From the NCBI GenBank assembly GCA_033816765.1, contig JAVSIV010000068.1, positions 1-50,030 of the forward strand: a DNA stretch of 50,030 nucleotides. Direction: 5' to 3'. The notes under the pieces are model-generated. The model was given only the letters and a program-made list of their open reading frames with translations. It searched no databases and was not told the DNA's origin. This stretch comes from Nothopassalora personata. Lineage: Eukaryota > Ascomycota > Dothideomycetes > Mycosphaerellales > Mycosphaerellaceae. The stretch's first letter is position 1. Every line of letters starts with the position of its first letter. Shown here in pieces: positions 21,402 to 30,739 of the stretch. The position numbers were made by a program, and so were the translations under genes.

Positions 21402-21985
21402 CTAGATAACGATAGCTATTAAAGTACCTAGATAACTTATAGGAACTAAGAGAGGTAGTAAACTACGTAAACTACTACTTAGTATAGCTAGAACTAAGAG
21501 AGGCTATAAACTACGTTAATTAAAAGAGGTCTAGGTACTACGGCCCTACGAGGAACTAAAACCTCGTACCCCGTACGAGATAGTTAAAGACTATATAGAG
21601 GTACGGGCTATTCGAGGTGCTACCTCTCTCTCTCTCTTAATTTTAACTCGGAGTACGTACGACGGAATTATCCGACGCGGTAAAGGATAAGAAATACGAG
21701 CGTAAGAAACACGGGCGTAATTTACCGTCTACCTTGGCCGGTAAGATAACGTAACTATAATTATAAAACACGACTACAGGGGCGCGACGTACTACCGTAA
21801 TAATATATTTCGATATATATCTCGCGAATCCCTCCTTTTAAAGAGTTTTTATGTCCGGGTACGCGGAGCTTTTCTCTTTATATTTAAATTTAGTCGTTAG
21901 TAATAACCCGTGTTATATAGTCTTAGACTTATAAAGTACATTAATAGAACAATTAATTAATTAATTATAGTTAACTATTGTTTCT
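21402..21985 (+). mobile_element. Non-LTR/SINE-like element with AT-rich tail
   Basis: The last ~210 bp before the tail (about 21740-21945) are repeated, inverted, at about 23225-23420 inside the LINE. Shared landmarks are gactaaatttaaatataaag and the gtacccgga(c/t)ataaa block, read in the minus sense here. The plus strand ends in a run of AATT repeats (about 21950-21970), like a target-primed 3' tail. CpG is kept and CpA lost. No protein frame is recognised. The 5' end is not defined; it may begin close to the preceding LTR. Confidence 0.45.
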
Positions 21986-22244
21986 ATAGATGCTAAATAT
22001 ACTACAGTATAACGATATTGCTCCAAATATTAGCTCTTGACTATATGTCTGTATTATATGTCTTAGATAAGCCCTATCTTACTTATTATATTATTCTTAC
22101 TCCCTAAGCTACTCTTTACCTACTTATAACTTATATAAGCTACGAGCTACGAGTTGTTAGAATTATATACTCGTATAAGCTAGTAGAGTATATTAAATAA
22201 TAGTAGTATATAAAGAAGTTATAAAGAGCAACTGCTATAATATG

Positions 22245-24430
22245 TCCCTATAGTAGTAGTTTAGCATCCCTATAAGTCCCTATAGGAGTAATTTTTATAT
22301 AATTGTCCCTATAGGAGTAATTTACCGTTAGGTTACCTAAAGGTAGCTTTTTAGCCTTAGGCTATGATTAAGAATGTATCTTTCTAGATAGATTTAAAGG
22401 TAAGAAGCTTAACTTTTCTCTTAGTAGGCTCCGTAGGAGTAGTATAAAAGACCCTTAGGATCTTATAAATACCCTTCCTATATATAGCCTCTAAGAGAGT
22501 CGTAGACCTCTCTATTTTCTACTAAACCGGCGCTCCGTAATTAGCTCTAGTAGTAACGTACGATGAATATAGTGTTCTTAGAGAACTAGTACTTATACTA
22601 TTTCCTATATTAACTAGGTAGTTTATTCTATAGAAGGAGGTAAGCGTCTTAGATACCTAGATTTTAATATATTTTTTAAGATAATTCCTAGCTAACGTAC
22701 GGCTTCTACTACGGGCTTAATACTAATTCCGCTCGGTAGGATAGTAGAACTATTATAGTCTTTTCCTTTTGTAAAGTAAGGTAACTTAGTTTTACTAAAA
22801 TTGAATTCTATTCCTTATTTAGCCTCTTTTTTATTGAGAGTTTAACCTCTTTTGCGGGAATCTTTACGTTCTTCTTACTACTAGGTAAGGCTACTAGTAG
22901 TCTAATATTATTAATATAGGATAGGGTACTAACGGTCTTAATATTCATAAAGAGATCTCTTATATAAATTATAAGTAAAATTAGTAAAATTAGACTACCT
23001 TATAGTACGCCGGTTTCTACGTTTATAGTCTCTTCTATCTATCCGTCTAAAGATAATTAAGACCTTCTTTATGTTAGAGACAACTTAGTCTACCATATAA
23101 TTAAGTAAGGGAGTCCTAGCTTAATTAGTATTCTTAGGAGACAGTTCTTTACTATCTAGTTAAAGGCTCCCTTAACGTCTATTAACTAATAAATGAATTA
23201 ATTAGTTCTAGTAGCGTGTTATATAAGTCTTAGATTATACAATACAGGTTGTTACTATCGACTAAATTTAAATATAAAGAAAAAAGTTCCCCGTACCCGG
23301 ATATAAAGACTCTTTTAAAGGAGGAATTTACAAGAGAAAGGCTAAATATATTATAGTAGTAGTACGCTACGTACCCGGTAATAGTGTCTTATATCTTATA
23401 TTACGAGTTATTACCTCCCCTTAACGTCTAGGAAAGCTATACTTACTTTCTTTCGCCTAGCTCGGTTTCTCTTAATAAAGTTACTAAAAAGAAAAGCTAT
23501 AATAACGGCCTAACGTTTAGTTCTACTACCTATCTACGAGTTACAAAGTAGCGGGCTAGTATTAGCTAGAGTCTCTAGTTATTTAGCTAGAATTATTTTA
23601 CTTACTTTCTATAGGTAATTAATAAGAACTATTACTCTATACACCTTAGGAATTAAATAGTTAGATTTTTCTAGTATTATAAGAGTTAAACTAATTACTA
23701 CCTACTAATATTTAAGATAGTATCTTGTCTTTAATAGTAAGCCGTATACCTTAAGAAAGACGTCTAATATAGCTTAGAATGTACGTTAAATTATAGCTTA
23801 GATTATACCGTCCGGGTCCCGTATTTTACCTTTAACTCTTAAGGTACTATAAGCTAACTAGAGTCCTTCCAATTATATAGGGCCCTACTAGTTTCCCGAT
23901 AGTATTTTTCCAAATAGCATAGCTATCTTACGTACTCGTGTTACTATTAGTAATAATCCACTTTGTTACGTTACCGCTAAAGGCGTATTAGACGGCTTAA
24001 CGTAAATTACGTACTTAATATAAACCTCTTTATACAGTTTATCTATTTTTCTTTTATCTATTATATTATACTACTACTATATTAGATTACTATAAAATTA
24101 AGAATTATATTAGTAAGCCTATTAAATATCATTATAGCTTAATTATAACACCTCTAATTAGCTACGTTTAGTAGCTATTCAATATGCCTTATTACCGCCT
24201 CTACGCCTGCCTTTAAGGACGACCTTCGAAGATAACATAACCCCTAACTAATTGTAAGATTTTACTAACGTAGGAGGCCGTATTAGAGGCCTATCTACGT
24301 TGATTAGACGCTTATAGTATGTTACTACGCCTTCGTTTAGTAGTCCTAGTAGCTAATTTAATCCTTTAACGTGCCTAAATCAATCCTACGATACCTCTAC
24401 CTATAGTTAGTACCTACTAGGTAGAAAGAT
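22245..24430 (-). pseudogene. LINE ORF2, reverse transcriptase half and 3' tail
   Basis: Read on the minus strand from about 23760, the frame shows IPKVYRVIVLINYL-KV (YRPI-LL block), then LLCNSQIGSRTKRQAI (Q-GxR block) and FLDVKG (catalytic strand A, about 23430). After a small insertion it continues with LIDVKGAFN, GLPYLIIW, ETGVL-GSLILLILLI (the GxPQGSPLSPILF block, about 23000) and LSYINNI (the YADD site, about 22905). This is a non-LTR retrotransposon RT of the Tad/R1 type. The 3' tail (22245-22345) carries three copies of a taaattactcctataggga motif. Target-primed reverse transcription would be its role. Damage is RIP-type. Confidence 0.8.
23182..23417 (-). mobile_element. 5'-truncated SINE/LINE-like insertion with 13-bp target duplication
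   Basis: The insert splits the LINE RT exactly within its DVKG codons. The target cccttaacgtcta is present on both sides (23169-23181 and 23418-23430). It is homologous, in the opposite orientation, to about 21740-21960. Its left edge is AT-rich (aactaataaatgaattaatt), consistent with a 3' tail if the element points to the minus strand. The long target duplication and tail argue for target-primed insertion rather than a cut-and-paste element. Confidence 0.65.
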
Positions 24431-24439
24431 AGCGTAAGC

Positions 24440-25660
24440 GTAATTTCTTATAGTTTAAGTAATCATAGAAGCTATAGGAGCTTTTATAAGCCGTTGCTAA
24501 AGAGCTAAATAATCTTATAGGCTAGTATACCTAATATAAGGCCTATTATAAGAAGTATAGTATTATACCCTTAGACCCGTAGAATGTATATAAGTCTAGC
24601 TTTAGAGTAGGTATTACGAAGGCTAAGTACGTCCTTAGTAAGTGTCTTTCGCGTGAAGCGTATTCTAAATAGTAGCAACTGTAAGAGTCTTACGGTAATA
24701 GAGGCTATCTTAGTAGGTAGTAAGAAGATACCCCTAAGACTTATATTAATTATTAAGTAACACTAGTTCTCCTAGTAATAATATCTATATAACGATACAA
24801 TAGTTAGAATCTCTAATTCTAGATATATAAATGACTAGCTTATACTATCTTAGATTAAGTACTTTAATAAGTACTTAAGAAGCGTTATAAGCGGTATAAA
24901 GCGACTACTATTAATAGATAACTATAGTAGTTACTACATCGCTAAGTTTATTAACTATTATAATAACTACTTAATAATTCCCTTTAGACTCCTATTATAT
25001 ATAACGGTAGTTCTATAGCTACTAGATATAGTAGTATTTTAAGTATATAGGTATTATTACAGAGAAGCCGTAAATTAGGCTACTTACTTTAGAATTAAGT
25101 ACTATCATAGGCTTACCTTTCTAGCCGACTTCGAAGGCTTTATAGTATAAGCTATAAAGCGTAGTACTATCCTTTTAGTATTTAAGAAGACAGGTCTCTA
25201 TCTATTTAACCCTAAGGTAGTATTAAAGCTAATCTAAACCTAAGTTAAGAGGGATTAATTACTAAGAACACCGCCCCGAATATATCCTATAGACACTAAG
25301 ATACCCGTAACTATTAGAGACCTTATATAGTAATATAACGCTATACTTAAGCTAGATCTACTACCTTAATTAAGGTAGTAGTTACTACCTCTATTAAAGG
25401 GAACTTAAATCAAGTCTGTAGCTTACTAGTAAGTATATGATAATTTAAAAGGCTTTAATGTAGTCTACCGCTAACTTATAACTCGTAAGCTTAATAAGCG
25501 CCGTAGGCTATAACTTAGAGGTATAATAATAGCTAAAGATATATAGTAAGCTACTACTATACGTAAAGAGACTAAGTTAGCTATACTAAAGCGTAAGATA
25601 GAGTAGGCTAAATTAGGTAATTATAGATATAGATTAGCTACTATTTAAAGGTTATAGTAG
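24440..25660 (+). pseudogene. Fot1/pogo-type (Tc1/mariner) DDE transposase remnant
   Basis: A plus-strand frame full of TAG stops ends with features typical of fungal pogo/Fot transposases. YYHRLTFLADFEGFIVQAIK and LLVFKKTGLYLFNPKVVLKLI (about 25095-25240) correspond to the conserved end of the DDE domain, where a G-x-x-PFNPxxVL pattern is usual. TPPRIYPIDTKIPVTIRDLI and a basic tail (TRKLNKRRRLQLRG) follow. The N-terminal DNA-binding part (about 24440-24900) is only weakly readable. It lies inside a minus-strand LINE and so is younger than it. I could not find clean terminal inverted repeats, so the limits are those of the coding remnant. Confidence 0.65.
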
Positions 25661-25769
25661 CTAAGATATAATGTAAGAGGCCTAAAGACCTCCTTTAAGA
25701 ACACCGTAATGAATTAGACGTCTATAGTAGTAGATACTAGGTTTTATAGCAAAAATTAAATATACCTTT

Positions 25770-27170
25770 TATATTAAGTACGTAATCTATATTAAGCCGG
25801 CTACTACCGCCTAGGCGGTAATAAGGCGTAGATTAGTATTAAAAATACTACGAGTAGCATCTAAATAGTTATCTAGAGGTAGGAAAGATAATAGCGCCTC
25901 CCTTAGGGCGTTATATTTTTCTTTTAATATATTCTATCTCTTAATAGTTAGGACTAGACTATTATCCTCCAATTTTGTATAGAAGAGGGCCTTATAGACT
26001 AACTTAAGATTAGTTTTCTTACGGAATTTATTCTAATAGTCTCGCTTTAAGTTTTTAAGAGCTAGAAAGTAGTTATTCCTTACTACTAGGTACGCTTCTT
26101 TATTAGTCCATAGAGTAGGTACTAGAGGGCTAGTAATCTTTCTAAGCTCCTAAGAGATTTACTTTTAAAGTTCTTTAAGCTCTAGTATCAACTACGAATT
26201 AGACTTAGCTACTATCCTAAGTTAAAAGATATATAACCCTAACCCTAATGTAGTACTAAAGAAGATACTCGCTAATAAGTCTAGGTCTTCTATTCTATCG
26301 AGATCTACTTTACGCTTCTTTAGATCTCGAGTAAAGCCTTTCTAACCTATCTTAGATATATTGAAGTATAGTCTATTACTAGAAGGAGGTTAAGAACGGG
26401 TGTTTATCCCTCTACTATCTAGAAACATTACTAAATAGTTATATCTAGTCTTTAGCGTACGCTAGTTTATCTCTAATCTTAAGACGTTACTTTTATAAAT
26501 GTATAGTCTAGCATATTTAGGGTACTTAGGTATACTTAGTAGAAGGTTCCTATATTTAACATATTCTATAGAGAGAGCTATTTACTTTAATTTACTTAAT
26601 AAAGGCCTTAGCTATAGAGTAATTATCTTTCCCGTAAACATCCTATAATAGGTATCTTATATTAAAATTGTTAAGCAGTACTATATTTCTAGCTAGCGTT
26701 AAAGAGTATAGAGCTTACTTGTTTATCTAATTATTCTTATAGTCCATTTTATTATATATATTAAGAATCTAAATTAAATTACCCAATTACTATAATATCC
26801 TAGTTCTTATTTTATACCGGAATTATCTCGACTTAAATCTACCTACTAGTATAAAATAGGGAACAATTCCTCTCTTTAGTAGTTAGTAGTAGAGTCCTAA
26901 AGACTAAGTAGGCTATAGATCTTTTTAGACTATTTTCTTTATCTATTAAAAGCTATAGCCCTTAAATTACTAAGATATTAGCCTTGTCGTAAATTACTAT
27001 CTTAAGTAGAAACTCGATAGCTAATGTACTCTAGTTAAGGTCTACTTAAAGAATACGTAGAGGTATAACTAGTATTTAGAGGGAGTTATTTTTACCTTAT
27101 ATCTCTCTTCTCTCTCTTCTCCTATTAGCGCTCTTTATCCCCTTAGATATTTTATACTAATCTAAATGCC
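25770..27170 (-). pseudogene. LINE ORF2, endonuclease half
   Basis: From about 27065 the minus strand reads IPLRILQVNLNRSTPAIEFLLQ-type sequence and then YDKANILVI-EPW-like sequence, the opening of the APE-type endonuclease of LINEs (ILQ-N-NRS ... DI-LIQEP). In the present sequence Q and W are stops. The rest of the domain (to about 26200) and the linker to RT (25770-26200) are too damaged to assign catalytic residues. The two halves, 27170-25770 and 24430-22245, are one element split by the Fot/pogo insertion. Confidence 0.65.
26234..26248 (+). repeat. Interstitial telomere-like motif
   Basis: TAACCCTAACCCTAA, 2.5 telomere units, lies within the LINE endonuclease half, about 26 kb from the chromosome end and in the same orientation as the terminal array. 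It may be chance or a relic of end repair. Confidence 0.7.
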
Positions 27171-28380
27171 TTTCCTCCTAGCTTTAGTAGCTTGTTTACT
27201 TATTATAAAAGCGAGTAGCATCGAGCCTTATAAGTTTACGATAGATAGTTCTCTAGCTAGAGAGGGGTATTTATAAGGTTAAAGCCTTTACTTAAGGCTA
27301 ATAGTTCTAAGAGGACATTTTCCGTTTTACTTTCCTTAAAGGTAACATACTTAATTCTATAGGCGAGTACTCTATACTAAGAACTGTCCTCGAGGACCTA
27401 GAGGACTTTTATATTAAGAAGAGGAAAGTTCTTTTTAAGTATCTCCTTTATATTCTTATCTCTTAGAGTAAGGAAGAGGTTCCTCTTTTTAAAGAGGCGG
27501 GTTCTTAGAAGAATAGAGTATCTAAATATTAGATCTAATAACCTAGCGTTAGGTTATTAGTTCCTAATACGAATTCTAGCCGTACGCGATCCTATATTTA
27601 CGCTAGAGGGTTAGGTTATTAGCTTAAGTTATTAGTCTCTTATTAGTGTAGAATTACCTCTAAGAACTTGATCTTCGCTTCTTCCGTTATAATCTATCTA
27701 GATTACCTATTCTATTTCTCGTTACTACTATCTATACTTGTTTCTCGGAACTAAGTACTATTATATAGACTATACGTACTTAGTTCTCGGCTATAACTGT
27801 TCCTTAGTAAGGCTATTACTATTTCTTGTCCGTAGTAATCTAGTATTTCTATATTACCTCCGAGAACTTTACCGCCGTTTCTTCTACTATAATTTATCCG
27901 GAGTACCTATTCTAGTTCTCGTTACCGTGACTTAGTATTATAGTCTAGACTATCTATACTTATTCCTCGTAATAAATTATTATCATATAGACTATATATA
28001 CTTAGTTCCCTACTATAAGTATTTCTTAGCTAGGGTATAACTATCTCTCGCTAGTTGTAATCTACTATACTAGCTATTATTATACCTTAGTTAGAATGCT
28101 CTTAGTATATAGGCTCTTAGAACTATCTAAGTTAGGTTATGTTATAGAAGATTACGTTACTATAATAGCTATATACTTCTTCGTACGATTAATACGTAAT
28201 TTATATATCTAAGCGCTACCCTACCTCCGTCTATAAGCACCGTCTTTATATAGTAGAATTATATCCGCTATCCTATCGTCGTTTAGGTACGGATAAAGCA
28301 ACCTAATATTATATATACTTAGAAGTATTAGGAAGCGCTATAGCTAACCCGGGACGTTATCTAGGTCTTTTATATATTAA
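27171..28380. other. RIPed block with a diverged ~200-bp tandem duplication
   Basis: The block is upstream of the LINE endonuclease on the minus strand, so it may be the LINE's ORF1/5' region, but no zinc knuckle or other domain is readable. Two related units lie side by side at about 27651-27850 and 27852-28068. They share attacctc-aagaactt, cttcttc-gttataat, tatactt-ttcctcg and ctatacgtacttagttc-like blocks in the same order. A 65-codon frame at 27738-27935 lies across the units and is not a gene. Confidence 0.4.
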
Positions 28381-29273
28381 AGGGGGCCGGCCTCTTTAAG
28401 CTAAACTACCCGGTCGTCGTATATAGCTATACGCGAGACGTCGCCTATAACGTTACCGTTGCCCTCGGTTACGGCCTCTATACGGCCTAGAGTAGCTTAG
28501 TATAAGAGAAGGAAACCGTAGTTACCGCATAGATTACCGAGATAGGTTTATAGTATCTCTCCTATATATCTATATTTACCGAGGGGTTTAACTACCCCTA
28601 CGTACGTCTTACTATCTATTACGGCTAACTATAGTCGATAATCTTATTTACCTAGTAGAGCGGTTACGTCCGGTAGAACGGGTACGAGGCCCTATTAGTT
28701 ATAACCCTACTACCGGTAGATACGTCCTAGCCTTTTCCTATAGAGAGCTAAGCGTATAGTAATAAACCGGACGCGCTACTATACTCTACCGGCCTAAATC
28801 TAGTTAAGCGGGCTAATTACGAGTAGGCGGTACGGTTAGTATCCTCTTACGAATATCTCTAACTTACTATAAGTACTATATATAATAGTAAGACTTACGC
28901 TAAGCTATATAGATCTAGTAAAGCGTAGTATATAATATATTAACGGAGTCTAGAGGTACCTAATGCCCCTATTATAGCCCCGGCCCTTAACGACCTAGTC
29001 CCTTACTCCTATCTATATAATACTACTACTAAACTATATATAAGTTACGTAACTAAGTAAGGCGGCCTAGAGCAGTATACCGCCTACCTAGCCTATCTTA
29101 CTAGTATCTACGTGTACTACTAGCTACGCTCCGCTCTCGACTACGACTACCTATTTAATACGTACCCCTATAAATCTATAATAATATAGATAAGACGTAC
29201 CGCGCGGTAGGCCGTATTACTAAAGCTATAGATTACGCTATATACCGCGTACTTTTAATATCTAAATTTATAA
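28381..29273. other. CpG-rich RIPed block, unassigned
   Basis: The block is rich in CG with CA/TG nearly absent, like 12368-13734. A plus-strand frame from about 28890 to 29270 is interrupted only by a few TAG/TAA and reads as a Tyr/Leu-rich segment (APALNDLVPYSYLYNTTTK; YLAYLTSIYVYY). I do not recognise it. It is joined at about 29274 to a gypsy fragment. Confidence 0.3.
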
Positions 29274-29599
29274 AGCTAGATTATAGATACCGAATATATT
29301 ATACTATTAGGAATTTCTATATTAAACGAACTACGTAATATAGTATAATATATATGCGGGCTCTACTTAGAAACCTAGAAGATATAGGAAAGTTACTAAA
29401 GATAGATACAGATATAGAAAGGATCGCGCTATGTTTACGTAGAGGCCTCGAGATACGAAGTACGACGTTTTACGTATAAATAGGGAAAAGGATCGACTCC
29501 CTAGGAATAAGCAGCTAAAGGGAATTATATAATATAGAAAAGGCTTAAGTATTACTAGTAGTAAAAGTCGTCTTCCGAATATAAGTAATCGTTAATAGT
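29274..29599 (+). pseudogene. Ty3/gypsy fragment, left flank of nested element B (element A)
   Basis: The sequence matches 11465-11795 of the G1 copy (gag/protease junction). It stops exactly where the LTR at 29600 starts. The G1 continuation (tatagaactaagg) is found instead, reverse complemented, just left of 39409. This segment and 38544-39408 were therefore once contiguous parts of one gypsy copy, split by insertion of element B with 5-bp target duplication atagt (29595-29599; actat at 39404-39408). Confidence 0.85.
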
Positions 29600-29982
29600 T
29601 GTTATTATCTCGTTCTAGGGCTAGTCTCAAAGGGGAGATAAGTTAAGTTACGTGGCGGTATTCTTTAGAGAGGCTAAAGTAAGCTAAGCGAAGATGAATA
29701 ATTAGAGTAAGAGTTGTATTCCAATTAGTGAGATAGTAACATAAGTTAAACCCATTAGAACTATAAGGGTTTCTAGCGTTCCTAAATATAAAGGAGACAT
29801 TGCTAGTCTTAGTCTTAATCACTTAATCGCTAGTGAGCGAGTAATCTCGAATTACTAAGTCGCTAGTAAGCGAGTGATCTCGAATTACTAAGTCGCTAGT
29901 AAGCGAGTGATCTTATGCGGCGCACGTAATCTCTATAGCTAATAGTTAGGCGTGCCGTCGTAGCCCAATCCGAACCGTAACA
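29600..29982 (-). repeat. 3' LTR of chromovirus element B (383 bp)
   Basis: The LTR is in reverse orientation, reading TGTTACGGTTCGGATTGG on the minus strand and ending ATAATAACA. It carries three copies of a 33-bp repeat (gatcactcgcttactagc-type), whereas the sister LTR at 39409 carries four. This plus a 3-bp indel accounts for the 36-bp difference in length. A purine tract (agaaggggatag in the minus sense, 29983-29994) adjoins it. The target duplication atagt is at 29595-29599. Confidence 0.9.
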
Positions 29983-30058
29983 CTATCCCCTTCTAGCTTA
30001 GCTTCGTCCCGAAGCTTATATAAGATAATACGATGTCCCCTCTTCGTAGCCTATAACG

Positions 30059-30685
30059 ATGTCTTCTTCTTCTTCTAAAAATCGTCTCCGGCTCGCTAAG
30101 GAAATTAACGAACACGGTCGTCTAGTGGATCTCGCGTGTAACTATTGCTTTTTTAACGGGTTGTCCTATGTCGCTATAGAAGGCAACTTTTGGCTTCGGT
30201 ATTCGGAGTATGTTCGTCGCGGGCGTAAGTGTATAAACCTATCCTAGGAGTCTCTCGATAGGACTCGGGAGGAGTACCGGAAAAAGGTCGAAAAGGATAA
30301 GGAGGAGCTTACGGAGATCTTAGCGCGGTTAATGCGGGATAAGGCAATTCTTCGCTAAGCGGAGGAGCGCGCGCGTAAGAAGGCGCAGTGTCTAGAGGCC
30401 GAAATGGAGGGTTCTAGGGACGTCGATTGTCCTACTACCGATACGACTGTTAGCCTCTCTCCTACTATATAGTCCTCGATCGACTTTATTAATAACGCGA
30501 TCGACTTCTCCGTCCCTTCCAGTTCTACTAGGTAGCCCGTTATAGTAGGGGATATAGGTTGTAAGTCTCCCCTTACCCTTATTAATTGGCTAGGTAGCTT
30601 AATAGTAGAGCGTCGTTCCGCTATTTGGAAAGGAGGTTATAGGTTCGATTCCTACCTTAGCTATTCCCGGCCGACTAGTCGCTAA
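30059..30685 (+). pseudogene. Antisense Zn2Cys6-spaced, coiled-coil ORF of chromovirus B
   Basis: A 208-codon frame opposite to gag-pol, between the 3' LTR and the chromodomain. It starts with an intact ATG followed by five Ser codons. Residues 27-58 fit CX2CX6CX10CX2CX6C: C27, C30, Y37, Y48, Y51, C58, where each Tyr codon is TAT, the RIP product of TGT. This is the spacing of the fungal Zn(II)2Cys6 cluster. Residues 63-105 (ESLDRTREEYRKKVEKDKEE and onward) are strongly charged and heptad-like. Four internal stops (TAG, TAA, TAG, TAG) stand at Gln/Trp-type sites. The frame runs on through the tRNA-like sequence at its 3' end. DNA binding is inferred from spacing only; the usual Lys/Arg run between Cys2 and Cys3 is lacking. 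A homologue is at 20416-20928. Confidence 0.65.
30588..30662 (+). other. tRNA-like sequence, antisense in chromovirus B 3' region
   Basis: A 75-nt tRNA-shaped segment. The acceptor GGCTAGG pairs with CTTAGCT over all seven positions (two G-U). TAGCTTAATAGTAGAGCG serves as the A box, with a four-pair D arm. GGTTCGATTCC is a near-consensus B box, and the T stem pairs at 4 of 5 positions. A TTCC/GGAA stem with a 7-nt loop is possible for the anticodon arm, but U33 is missing and the anticodon is not clear. It overlaps the 3' end of the antisense ORF and is at the same relative site as 20304-20376. Confidence 0.65.
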
Positions 30686-30739
30686 TAGGTAACTTAGTCG
30701 GCTGGCCGTTTTTCTTATAGTATTCTCGGATCTTTTACT

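Noticed and set aside
27738..27935. 65-codon plus-strand open frame as a gene
   Set aside because: It spans the two units of a diverged tandem repeat in RIPed DNA and has no domain-like content.
30588..30662. A functional tRNA gene
   Set aside because: The anticodon arm does not fold properly, U33 is absent, and the sequence sits inside a RIPed retroelement. It is listed as tRNA-like only.
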